7,883 nt of DNA from an uncultured Oscillospiraceae bacterium (GTDB lineage: Bacteria > Bacillota > Clostridia > Oscillospirales > Acutalibacteraceae): NCBI GenBank assembly GCA_905203795.1, contig CAJKXG010000051.1, positions 1-7,883 on the forward strand. Direction: 5' to 3'. Below the pieces are notes generated by a model. It was not told the DNA's origin and searched no databases. It saw only the letters and a program-made list of their open reading frames with translations. This document shows, one piece after another, positions 1 to 6,657 of this stretch. The translations under genes were made by a program, and so were the position numbers. Numbering within the stretch: the first letter of the stretch is position 1; each line of letters starts with the position of its first letter.

Positions 1-43
1 ATCCACTATCGCAATTTACGGTAATTTTAGTCTTGATTTCCAT
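1..43 (-). CDS. Start of an unidentified gene, cut by the left edge
   Basis: Only the first 14 codons are present, reading MEIKTKITVNCDSG. The ATG at 41-43 has a GGAGG Shine-Dalgarno at 53-57 with a 9-base spacer, as strong as the sites of the certain genes here. The frame stays open to the window edge. It overlaps the end of the YopX-family gene by 17 bases in another frame, which fits the tight packing of the operon. The start is well supported, but the product cannot be named from so few residues. Confidence 0.65.
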   Translation of the reverse strand, partial: MEIKTKITVNCDSG

Positions 44-434
44 TGTCTTGCACCTCCAATAATTCAGGATTGTCGTGTATGTTGCCGATTACCTCTACCT
101 CGCTACCATAAATGTGATCAAAATCAGTACACCAAGTGTCAAAATAGATCATAAACCTTGCTTCATGTACAGAGTATACTATTTTTCCGTATTCGTCTTC
201 GTATTCTACAATATCCCCCTCAAAAATTCGCTTTCCGTTTTTGTCAGTCAATCCTGTGTATTGGCCTACAGTTGCAGGATCAACCTTATATGCACATACA
301 TCTAGCAAATTGTCATCATAGCCTTGCAAACAACTGGTGGCGATCCTACATTCACCGTCATCTAATACGATCAAACTTCCTTCAACCCATTCGCCGTTGT
401 CCACACGCTTCCCACGAAACAAAATTTCACGCAT
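27..434 (-). CDS. YopX-family phage protein
   Basis: This 135-residue protein has the hallmarks of the YopX family. These are the N-terminal REILFRGKR (residues 2-10), GEWVEG (14-19), a central block VDPATVGQYTGLTDKNGKR (51-69) followed by IFEGDIVEY, and the C-terminal EVIGNIHDNPELL (114-126). The length is normal for the family. YopX proteins are common in phages and prophages of Gram-positive hosts; their biochemical role is not established. The ATG at 434 was chosen because it starts the conserved REILFRGK block and has AAGGAGAG at 443-450 with an 8-base spacer. A longer frame reaching 488 adds 18 unconserved residues that lie inside the upstream gene. The upstream stop at 440-442 sits 5 bases before this ATG, so translational coupling is likely. 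Family assignment is confident; function is unknown. Confidence 0.93.
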   Translation of the reverse strand: MREILFRGKRVDNGEWVEGSLIVLDDGECRIATSCLQGYDDNLLDVCAYKVDPATVGQYTGLTDKNGKRIFEGDIVEYEDEYGKIVYSVHEARFMIYFDTWCTDFDHIYGSEVEVIGNIHDNPELLEVQDNGNQD

Positions 435-439
435 TGTTG

Positions 440-775
440 TCACTCTCCTTTCTCTCTCCCATCCCATATTGCCGCTGCCTTTTTGCACAGCGGACAGTCT
501 GATTTGACCATTTCGCTCCGCAAAGCCGATGTGCGGTTGCGGATGTCCGCGTCCTGCAACATCGCGCGGTACAGGATCATGCCGCGATCATACGATTGGA
601 TGATCCGTCCTTTTTCGATGCGCGCCTGTTCTCGCGGGACAGCGCCGAAGCGGAATTCACGGTACAGCGCGCGCATCGCCAGAAACGCGGCGATTTCCAT
701 CACGTTCAGTGATTTCGGAAGGTTTTCAAGCGGTTCACACGCAGCCGCATACCGTTCCAGTTCATCGATCTCCAA
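440..775 (-). CDS. Conserved phage protein of unknown function with a CPLC motif
   Basis: A protein of about 111 residues, mostly helical in composition. A middle stretch NVMEIAAFLAMRALYREFR is followed by PREQARIEKGRI, and a CPLCKK motif near the C-terminus precedes AAAIWDG. From memory, similar proteins with an EPLE-LP-S-N opening and a C-terminal CxLC recur beside VRR-NUC and YopX genes in Firmicutes prophages; I know of no assigned function. One CxxC pair alone could bind metal only as a dimer or with a partner, so a zinc site is speculative. The start is uncertain. The longest frame begins with a GTG at 784 that lies inside the Shine-Dalgarno itself, whereas the in-frame TTG at 775 has GGAGG (784-788) with an 8-base spacer and is preferred. 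The gene overlaps the end of the VRR-NUC gene by 14 bases. Confidence 0.82.
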   Translation of the reverse strand: MEIDELERYAAACEPLENLPKSLNVMEIAAFLAMRALYREFRFGAVPREQARIEKGRIIQSYDRGMILYRAMLQDADIRNRTSALRSEMVKSDCPLCKKAAAIWDGREKGE

Positions 776-1154
776 TTGTCTCACCTCCGAGATAGGCTTT
801 CAGCGTATCAATGGCGTCTTCATATCCGAGGCATACCTTTACGGCATAACCGACAGAATGAAGGTAGGAAACGAACCGCTTTTGATCCTCTGTAGGTCGT
901 CCGTTCGGCGTTTTCATTTCGATATACAGACCGTGGTACGAACCGACGGGATACGGCAGACACAGATCGGACACGCCGCGTTTGACACCGATGCGTTTCA
1001 GCCGCGCACCCTGCTGCGCGGTGCATTTTCTCTCGTTCGGAATGTGGTACAGCCACCGAAGGCACGGGTATTTCGATACAGCCGCGTTTGCCCATGTGAT
1101 CACAAGCGCCTGATGGTCGTCTTCTGTCTTTGGCTTCTTGACGGGTATCAGCAT
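762..1154 (-). CDS. VRR-NUC domain nuclease
   Basis: This 130-residue protein is almost entirely a VRR-NUC domain, a PD-(D/E)XK-type fold found alone in phages and fused in FAN1-like repair nucleases. Visible elements are HIPNER (37-42), a basic stretch with GARLKRIGVKRGVSDL (49-64) carrying the putative catalytic Asp63, then YIEMKTPNGRPTEDQ (77-91) with the E79-x-K81 pair and Gln91. The final part, VGYAVKVCLGYEDAIDTL, is also typical. Family members cut structured DNA such as branched intermediates or flaps, so a role in resolving replication or recombination products is likely (inference). The ATG at 1154 follows GGGGGA (1161-1166) with 6 bases between. A longer frame to 1244 lies inside the helicase gene and adds unrelated residues. 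The gene overlaps the helicase stop by 7 bases, which implies coupled synthesis. Confidence 0.93.
   Translation of the reverse strand: MLIPVKKPKTEDDHQALVITWANAAVSKYPCLRWLYHIPNERKCTAQQGARLKRIGVKRGVSDLCLPYPVGSYHGLYIEMKTPNGRPTEDQKRFVSYLHSVGYAVKVCLGYEDAIDTLKAYLGGETIGDR
784..788 (-). promoter_or_regulatory. Ribosome binding site implying a TTG start
   Basis: GGAGG, within a GGAGGTGA match to the 16S anti-Shine-Dalgarno, sits 8 bases before a TTG at 773-775. The in-frame GTG at 782-784 overlaps the site. No in-frame ATG occurs in the first part of this gene, so a non-ATG start is needed either way. Confidence 0.6.
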
Positions 1155-2662
1155 GATCTTTCCCCCATAAAACGATTGATGATCTGCGACGCTTCGCATT
1201 TGGTCAGTTCCTCCACAGCAAAATGCGGGTATTTCTTCCGGCACAGCTTACGTACAAACTTCTTTTGGCTGTCGCTTGCAGGAGATGCTCCCCAACGCTG
1301 CTTCTGCGTCTTGTCCCAAATATACCGATTGTCGGCAAAGTGGGATTCGAGTGCGAGATAGGCTTTGTCCAGCGCCGTCTGCATGGGTACAAGCTCGCCG
1401 CCGTACAGGGTGCGACCGAGCTCGTCCGCCGCCGGTATCCGCATCTTCATGCCCGGGAAAGACAGGTACAGCGAGCCATCCGGCATCTTGTACCAATCGA
1501 CGTCGTGCAGATTGTATTTCTGCGCTTTCGCCCAAAGATCGACCACGCGAACGTTTTTGATCCAGCTTTCCGGACAATCCGCCGCAGCTGTCACAACATC
1601 CTCCAGTTCGAGCAGCGTCCCCTCAACGGCGTCTCGCTTCTTCTCCGGCACGTCGTCCATCGAAATACCGAGCAGAGACGGCGCGGTGCACAGCGATGCG
1701 CTTCCCGTGACGCCGACGCAATCAATGAGATTCAGGCGCGTTTTGCCTTCGCACGGTCGCAGTCCGCGCCCGACCATTTGGGTATACAGGCTATCCGATT
1801 TGGTTGGTCTGGCGATGATGATCGTTTCCACGAGCGGCATATCGGTGCCTTCCGTGAACACCATACAATTGACAAGGCAGGGAATCTCACGACGCGTGAA
1901 GCGGGAAATGATATCCGCGCGGTTTTTGGTTTCTCCCGTCACAGCGACAGCGCCTTTGATCTTTCCGGCAATTTCGTTTGCCTGCGCCACCGAGACGGTG
2001 AAGATCAGTGTCGCGCCGGTCGCCATCTTGTGATATACCTCGGCAATCGCGTCCGCCGTGCCGTCCATCGCCTGTTCCAGTTCTCCTATGGCATAGTCCC
2101 CTCCGCGCGTGTGCACGCCGCGCAGATCGTACCCGATGTTGACGCGTCGGCAATAGATGTCCGACAGATAGCCGTTTTTGATCCCCCATCGCAGGTCGCG
2201 CTGAAAGATGATATCGTCAAACACGTCATTCAGCCGCACGTTGTCCGCGCGGTTCGGTGTGGCGGTGAATCCGAGCAGCATACGCGGTCGGAAGTGATGG
2301 AATATGGCGCGGTAGCTTTTTGCTGCGGCGTGATGCGCTTCGTCGCATATGATCGTGTCGAAATCATCTGGAGAAAAGCGATCCAGACGGCGAACAAGGC
2401 TTTGCACGCCGGCGGACACGACGTCTTCTCCGTGCGAGTGCTCGCTTGCCATCTCAACGCCTGTTGTGCAGCCTTCGTAGTATCGAAGCGGCTGGTGCAC
2501 AAGTTCTTCCCGATGAGACAGAATGAGCACGCGCCCCTTTCGCTGGATATGGGTAAAGGTATAGGTCTTGCCAAGCCCTGTCGCCATCTGCACAAGATAC
2601 CGACCTGGCGGCTTTGATGCAATGAGATCAATGCATTCCTGCTGATACTCTCTGGCAGGCAT
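1148..2662 (-). CDS. SF2 DEAH-box DNA helicase
   Basis: A 504-residue superfamily 2 helicase of the phage UvsW/RecG-like or restriction-helicase type. The motifs occur in order: Q-like REYQQECID near the N-terminus, Walker A MATGLGKT (26-33), motif Ia LSHREEL, DEAHH (107-111), GFTATP (131-136), FTEGTDMP (269-276) and the motif VI box QMVGRGLRP (295-303) with the arginine finger. The last ~50 residues hold a short helical module, SDSQKKFVRKL then LTKCEASQII, a Q...L...T..EAS pattern seen at the ends of several phage replication proteins and probably a DNA or partner contact (inference). The ATG at 2662 gives an 11-base spacer from AAAGGAG (2674-2680). The GTG at 2674 overlaps that site and is unlikely to be used. 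It is expected to remodel forks or branched DNA beside the VRR-NUC nuclease it overlaps. Confidence 0.95.
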   Translation of the reverse strand: MPAREYQQECIDLIASKPPGRYLVQMATGLGKTYTFTHIQRKGRVLILSHREELVHQPLRYYEGCTTGVEMASEHSHGEDVVSAGVQSLVRRLDRFSPDDFDTIICDEAHHAAAKSYRAIFHHFRPRMLLGFTATPNRADNVRLNDVFDDIIFQRDLRWGIKNGYLSDIYCRRVNIGYDLRGVHTRGGDYAIGELEQAMDGTADAIAEVYHKMATGATLIFTVSVAQANEIAGKIKGAVAVTGETKNRADIISRFTRREIPCLVNCMVFTEGTDMPLVETIIIARPTKSDSLYTQMVGRGLRPCEGKTRLNLIDCVGVTGSASLCTAPSLLGISMDDVPEKKRDAVEGTLLELEDVVTAAADCPESWIKNVRVVDLWAKAQKYNLHDVDWYKMPDGSLYLSFPGMKMRIPAADELGRTLYGGELVPMQTALDKAYLALESHFADNRYIWDKTQKQRWGASPASDSQKKFVRKLCRKKYPHFAVEELTKCEASQIINRFMGERSC

Positions 2663-2673
2663 ATCGGTGTTCA

Positions 2674-2680
2674 CTCCTTT
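2674..2680 (-). promoter_or_regulatory. Ribosome binding site of the SF2 helicase
   Basis: AAAGGAG overlaps the TAA stop of the DUF927 gene and lies 11 bases before the ATG at 2660-2662, a rather long spacer. The GTG at 2672-2674 shares a base with the site and is rejected as the start. Confidence 0.55.
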
Positions 2681-4502
2681 AAATATAATCGCTTTCCGGC
2701 TCGTCGTCCTCTGTCGGTGCAGTCGGCAGCTTCATCGCGATGCATTCAGCAGGCGTTCCGGCGACGCGTCTTGACACCGATCGGTTTTTTCCGCGTGTGA
2801 TGATCAGACCGTTTGCGTTAAGCCAACTGAGCAGCGCGGACGTGTTATATCCTGCTTGCTCGGCGGCGTTTATAAAGACGCTGCGCACGATATACGCGAC
2901 ATTGCCTTCCACAAAACCGAACACGTCGCCTACGTCTGCTCCGCGTCTAAGGCGGTTGGCGTTGGTCGTGACCCAGTCGCACATATAGTCATAGCCGCGT
3001 TTGCCGGAGGACACTGCTTCTTTGGATTTCATAAACGCAATGACATCCGACGGTTGAAGCGGATCGCCGTCGTGAAATATCCACTTGGTGACAAGCTCGT
3101 CCGCCGTCAGCAGCAGCGCCGCCGCCATTGCCTGTTTTTCGGTGGAATCGATTTGCGACAGCTCTTGAAACAGGTCGGCGTATCGGCGTTTCACTTTATC
3201 TATTACGCCGTCCTGCATCAGCTTTTTGACAAATGCCTTTCCTGCAAATCCATAGTTTACGGATAGTATATTGGCAATGCGGTGACCGTCTTTCACGACA
3301 AAGCTGTCAGAGGTGCATTCGATCTCGATCACGCGGTTGACAGCGCCTGCGCCGTCGGACGTATTGGTCAGCGGGCTTTCTCCCGTTGTCAGGATGCAAT
3401 TGTGCCACACAGGCGTTTTTTGCACGCCGCCTGTCTTATTCCCTCGCGTGCGGCCGACGCCCTGTGCCAATTGGTAAACATTGAAATCCTGCCGCTTTTT
3501 TCCGTCCTTGGTTAGCTGCAATTCATCCAGGCACAGCGGCAGACTGTTGAGAAAGGCGGCTGTTTTTTCAAATCCGACCGTCGTCCCGTTGAAGGTCTGC
3601 ACGTATTTGCCGAGAGACGGTTCACCCCAAACGGATGCGGCGAGCATCAAACCGACCGTTTTACCGGTGCCGCTGTCTACGCCCCACAGGTGGACGAAAA
3701 ACGGCAGGCAGCCGCACGGTTCGACGAGCGCGGACGCAAACGACGCCGACAGCATGAGCCGCGCCGTCACGGAATCTTTTCGGCATTCGATAGCAGCCGA
3801 TTTCCAATCGGATACTTTCCCTTTGCTTTTTACCGTATTAAACAGGTTTTTGAACTCCTTATCGCCGTCGAAGGACAAACCGTCCATATACGGAGAAAAT
3901 CCGTAATCCTCTATGTACCCGAGACGACCGACAGCGCGTTCTTCCGGCAACTCGTCATAGTTCATCGTTTCCATGTCGCAAAAATATCGTACCAGCAGTT
4001 TGGCGTTTTCCGACGTGACCGATATGCCTATGGAGGCAAGATCGACAATACGGGATGATGAGGACAAGGTCACACGCGGCACGATCTGCGTGCGCCATCG
4101 TTTGCCTTTGGAAAATGCCACACGGATTTTTTCTTCCTCGGTATCCACGTTGACAAGGCGCGCGACCGGCATGACGGGATGCGGGCAAGCGTATTCTTCG
4201 ACGCCGAACTGACCGTCTCGCGACACGCCGAAATCGTCACACCGCCACTGCCCGCAGTTTAAGGACATCGGCTGACCCGTGAACTCGGTCATGCCGTCCG
4301 CCACGATGCGTTTTTCGCCGCGTTTATTCGTCTCGAGGAACGATTTGTACAGCTTTTTGAAATTGACGCCGAGGCGTTTTGCATAGACAGTCAGCTTCTC
4401 AATGGCGACGTCCCGTTCAAACGGCGACTTGATATCAAAAATGGCTTGATACGGGATTTCCGTATCGAAGTCCTCCGCTGTATAAGTAAACAGTGTCTCC
4501 AC
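2679..4502 (-). CDS. DUF927 P-loop ATPase, putative phage replicative helicase
   Basis: This 607-residue protein contains a DUF927 domain (about residues 85-400), an ATPase core found in primase-helicase proteins of phages and plasmids. Visible motifs are Walker A GVDSGTGKT (274-282), Walker B LPLCLDELQ (321-329) with D326/E327, a sensor-like NCILTTGE (368-375), and GAVNRVIEIE (386-395) holding a candidate arginine finger at R390. The C-terminal ~110 residues, including SALLSWLNANGLI and basic RGKNRSVSRR, look like a winged-helix DNA-binding domain (inference). No primase catalytic domain is seen in the first 85 residues. The upstream gene supplies a CHC2 zinc finger, suggesting the two act together at the fork. 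The GTG at 4502 is preferred because GAGAGG (4511-4516) lies 8 bases ahead; the GTG at 4511 directly abuts that site. Confidence 0.92.
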   Translation of the reverse strand: METLFTYTAEDFDTEIPYQAIFDIKSPFERDVAIEKLTVYAKRLGVNFKKLYKSFLETNKRGEKRIVADGMTEFTGQPMSLNCGQWRCDDFGVSRDGQFGVEEYACPHPVMPVARLVNVDTEEEKIRVAFSKGKRWRTQIVPRVTLSSSSRIVDLASIGISVTSENAKLLVRYFCDMETMNYDELPEERAVGRLGYIEDYGFSPYMDGLSFDGDKEFKNLFNTVKSKGKVSDWKSAAIECRKDSVTARLMLSASFASALVEPCGCLPFFVHLWGVDSGTGKTVGLMLAASVWGEPSLGKYVQTFNGTTVGFEKTAAFLNSLPLCLDELQLTKDGKKRQDFNVYQLAQGVGRTRGNKTGGVQKTPVWHNCILTTGESPLTNTSDGAGAVNRVIEIECTSDSFVVKDGHRIANILSVNYGFAGKAFVKKLMQDGVIDKVKRRYADLFQELSQIDSTEKQAMAAALLLTADELVTKWIFHDGDPLQPSDVIAFMKSKEAVSSGKRGYDYMCDWVTTNANRLRRGADVGDVFGFVEGNVAYIVRSVFINAAEQAGYNTSALLSWLNANGLIITRGKNRSVSRRVAGTPAECIAMKLPTAPTEDDEPESDYI

Positions 4503-4507
4503 GTGTG

Positions 4508-5020
4508 TCACCTCTCATAGTGATGATGGTCAAACCAATAGTCCAGATACTCCAGACGACCGAGCGCCGCCGCGTACCGCCCCATTTCTGACACGTTTTC
4601 CGCATCAGGACGTTTTTTGAGCAAAAGAAGATGATATTCGGCATTTTTTATATCGTATTCCGCGTTGCGTGCCTCTTTTTCCTGCCTCTTTCTATCCTGC
4701 TCGCGCCGTAGCCTTGCCATTTCCGCACGATGTTCGTCTGTGACCGGCTGATCCGCGTCCATGATGCGAAACGCATCGTTGATCAGCCGCATGGCGTTTT
4801 TGAAATCGCATCCTGTCATGCGTTGCACAAACTCAAAGATATCGGCGTGTATATCGCACACGAAGCAATGAAAGCGACCGTTCTTGAAGCTGGCGGATGG
4901 GTGTCGGTCATCGTGGAACGGGCATGTGCACATACCGCGGTTGTCCGGCTCGACGCCGTACAGCGCCGCCACATCGCGGATATCGACCGACTGTTTGATA
5001 AGTGCCGCGTCATACGCCAT
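4508..5020 (-). CDS. Stand-alone CHC2 zinc-finger primase-like protein
   Basis: A 170-residue protein whose first ~85 residues match the zinc-binding N-terminal domain of DnaG-type primases. It begins IKQSVDIRDVAALYGV, then the ligand set C33-PF-H36 and, after a short hairpin, C52-FV-C55, followed by the helix FEFVQRMTGCDFKNAMRLI. After residue 95 comes a charged, probably coiled helical stretch (RLRREQDRKRQEKEAR) and a C-terminus ending FDHHHYER. There is no TOPRIM or other polymerase core, so on its own it should recognise template DNA but not make primers. The ATG at 5020 is inside an 11-base overlap with the preceding nuclease gene and has no clear Shine-Dalgarno, which suggests coupled re-initiation. 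A GTG at 5029 is an alternative start adding three residues. The domain call is firm; the partner is inferred. Confidence 0.9.
   Translation of the reverse strand: MAYDAALIKQSVDIRDVAALYGVEPDNRGMCTCPFHDDRHPSASFKNGRFHCFVCDIHADIFEFVQRMTGCDFKNAMRLINDAFRIMDADQPVTDEHRAEMARLRREQDRKRQEKEARNAEYDIKNAEYHLLLLKKRPDAENVSEMGRYAAALGRLEYLDYWFDHHHYER
4511..4516 (-). promoter_or_regulatory. Ribosome binding site that decides the DUF927 helicase start
   Basis: GAGAGG lies 8 bases before the GTG at 4500-4502. The other in-frame GTG at 4509-4511 touches this site and leaves no spacer, so the shorter protein is favoured. The stop of the CHC2 gene (4508-4510) falls between the site and the start, which suggests coupling. 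Confidence 0.6.
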
Positions 5021-5861
5021 AACGGGCACCGCGATAATCGACGATGGTGTGAAGACGGCGTGTGCGCTTGCAGTAGTCGCAGTGTTCGCATCGATGCGGC
5101 TCTTCCTTGCCCTGCTTGATCGCCTGATAGCGCGGTGCGTTATCCTCTATCTCTATCAGCTTGGCGGTGAGATCGTCCGACGGAATGTACATGGCGGATA
5201 TATCCGGCTCGGTTTCTTTTGTCCCGACGTCCAGCACGAACGGCAGTTCGCGTCCGTCCACCTCGCGGTAGATCGCGCCCTGGATGTCGTAGCCGTAATA
5301 CTGTGCGAACGGGATGCGCTGGTGCAGATCATCCGACCATACAGGTGACAAATCCTTCATGATCTTCATATCCACGATAGCGCCTGCCGAAAACGGAAAG
5401 CCGAGCGCCATGGCGGTTTCCGGAAATCGGCGAACAATCTGTTCCACTTGCGCTTCCGACAGAAGACTGTCGATCTTCACCTTAAAAGGAACGCCGGAAA
5501 TCGTGCCTGTCTTGATGACTTGCTTTTCGCCGCCCATCAGCAGATTGAAAAGCTCGTCCTGCTCCAAGCGCGATATGAGGATATCTGCTTCGATAAACTC
5601 TGCTTTGAGTGTGCCGTCTTTCTTACATATCTCCGGATGTTCGGTGCAGAACATCTCCATCGTACCGCTGAAATGCGCGTCCACGTATCCGCCGACCAAC
5701 ATCGCCTTGGTTGTCGGTCGTATGTATTCGCCTCTGATTTCCGCGAGCGCCGCCGCTTCGCATTTCGAGAAGGCTTTATACTGCGATACTGACATATAGG
5801 CAAGGTTGGCTGTCGCCGAGTAGTAGTTTTCTTCTGTGAGGACTTCTTTGAGGATCATCAT
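5010..5861 (-). CDS. PD-(D/E)XK nuclease, DUF3799/RecB-like phage exonuclease
   Basis: A 283-residue protein of the PD-(D/E)XK nuclease superfamily, close in layout to the DUF3799 phage nucleases. Key parts are MSVSQYKAFSKCEAAALAE (23-41), LVGGYVDAHF (55-64) with Asp61, VPFKVKIDSL (124-133) with the catalytic-type Asp131, and AIVDMKIMKD (161-170) giving Asp164-x-Lys166. The helix QYYGYDIQGAIYREV (187-201) carries the RecB-family Q...Y pattern. Three cysteines sit near the end in CEHCDYC (258-264). Together with Cys34 they resemble the four-cysteine iron-sulphur staple of AddB and Cas4 nucleases (inference). It likely resects DNA ends for recombination. Adjacent ATG codons at 5861 and 5858 follow AGGAGG (5866-5871) by 4 and 7 bases; either could be used. 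The first forms an ATGA overlap with the upstream stop. Confidence 0.92.
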   Translation of the reverse strand: MMILKEVLTEENYYSATANLAYMSVSQYKAFSKCEAAALAEIRGEYIRPTTKAMLVGGYVDAHFSGTMEMFCTEHPEICKKDGTLKAEFIEADILISRLEQDELFNLLMGGEKQVIKTGTISGVPFKVKIDSLLSEAQVEQIVRRFPETAMALGFPFSAGAIVDMKIMKDLSPVWSDDLHQRIPFAQYYGYDIQGAIYREVDGRELPFVLDVGTKETEPDISAMYIPSDDLTAKLIEIEDNAPRYQAIKQGKEEPHRCEHCDYCKRTRRLHTIVDYRGARYGV

Positions 5862-6445
5862 ATTTCCTCCTCATCCGGCAGAAGATCGGTCGTATCCGCT
5901 TCGTTTTCCGACACGGAAGACGATTGCTCCTTCGCAGCATCCTGATCCGCTTTTCGTTTGGTGGCACAGGCAGCGCAAAGAGGAGCGCCGTATTTATTGG
6001 TCGTATACTGCACCATATACGCCGCCGATTTCCCTGCTGCCGGCGAAATCACACCGCCGCAGTCGGCGCACGAAGGAAGCTTGTCCTCCTGCTTCACGCG
6101 CGGTTTATACGGTCTCACACGCACCGCATTGACCACATCCCCAAACGCCTTGATCCCATGCTCGATATACAGGACGATTTTCACGCCGATCCAATCCTCG
6201 AAATACGGAGAACCCGCTACCTTTTCGATGCTTTTTGACCGCGCCACGTTGAGGATCATCGGCTTGAGCGGTTCTGCAAAGTGCACCACCGCTTTTTGGC
6301 TTTTTCCTTCCGCCGTTGTGACAGTCTCGGAACTGTTGATGCGCTTGATGGTGACGATCTTCTCTTCGTTTTGCTCAAAATCCGCTTCCCCTATGTAGTT
6401 GGGATCGGACACGACCTTTTTCCAGTGTGTTTTCTGCTCCGGCAT
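5858..6445 (-). CDS. Phage protein with OB-like core and zinc ribbon, possible ssDNA-binding partner of the nuclease
   Basis: A 195-residue protein in three parts. Residues 8-112, from WKKVVSDPNYIGEADF through IVTIKRI, MILNVARSKSIEKV and WIGVKIVLYI to FGDVVNAVRVRPY, form an alternating beta-rich segment that I recognise from Firmicutes phages upstream of RecB-like nucleases; it could be an OB-like fold (inference). Residues 126-160 hold two CxxC pairs (C126/C129 and C157/C160), a classic zinc ribbon. The last 30 residues are acidic and probably disordered, like the acidic tails of single-stranded DNA-binding proteins. Position beside the DUF3799 nuclease supports a recombination or DNA-coating role. 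The ATG at 6445 has AGAGGG (6452-6457) with a 6-base spacer; a TTG at 6460 would add five residues and overlaps the previous stop. No catalytic motif is seen. Confidence 0.85.
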   Translation of the reverse strand: MPEQKTHWKKVVSDPNYIGEADFEQNEEKIVTIKRINSSETVTTAEGKSQKAVVHFAEPLKPMILNVARSKSIEKVAGSPYFEDWIGVKIVLYIEHGIKAFGDVVNAVRVRPYKPRVKQEDKLPSCADCGGVISPAAGKSAAYMVQYTTNKYGAPLCAACATKRKADQDAAKEQSSSVSENEADTTDLLPDEEEI

Positions 6446-6456
6446 ATGCTTCCCTC

Positions 6457-6657
6457 TCAATCTTCAAATTCATTTTTCCTGGCATCTCTGCGCCACTTAT
6501 CAATACATTCCTCACACAGGTATTCGCTGCCCGTGTCATAATACGTTTCGCCGTCGTAGATCGCTCTGCCGCATTGGTCGCACCAACACACAGGATCGGG
6601 TTCCGGTGCGTTCGGGCATCGCGGTGCGCACGGCGTCTGTCTGCACAGCTCACACAT
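6457..6657 (-). CDS. Small cysteine-rich zinc-ribbon-like phage protein
   Basis: A 66-residue protein with nine cysteines: C2, C5, C10, C14, C24, C26, C29, C48 and C51. The pairs C26-x2-C29 and C48-x2-C51, separated by a short beta-hairpin-like stretch (AIYDGETYYDTGSEYL), look like a LIM- or treble-clef-type zinc site, and the N-terminal CELC with C10/C14 may form a second. Similar small proteins opening MCE-C-x-xPC occur in Firmicutes phages (recollection); function is unknown, perhaps nucleic-acid or protein binding. The ATG at 6657 is chosen because AAGGAAG (6666-6672) lies 8 bases upstream. A GTG at 6666 would abut that site. It overlaps the coiled-coil gene by 8 bases. The C-terminal end is basic then acidic (KWRRDARKNEFED). 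Confidence 0.83.
   Translation of the reverse strand: MCELCRQTPCAPRCPNAPEPDPVCWCDQCGRAIYDGETYYDTGSEYLCEECIDKWRRDARKNEFED

Noticed and set aside
483..1361. A 292-codon plus-strand open frame opposite the VRR-NUC and small unknown genes
   Set aside because: It is antisense to three packed minus-strand genes with good ribosome binding sites, and its product is arginine- and serine-rich without motifs.
1223..2617. A 464-codon open frame on the plus strand opposite the SF2 helicase
   Set aside because: It lies wholly antisense to a gene with all the helicase motifs, its product has no recognisable domain, and it would be the only plus-strand gene. It is a by-product of GC-rich third positions.
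6375..6653. A 92-codon minus-strand frame overlapping the zinc-ribbon genes
   Set aside because: It is a shifted reading of the cysteine-rich gene and the start of the 195-residue gene, with no conserved motif and no independent ribosome binding site.
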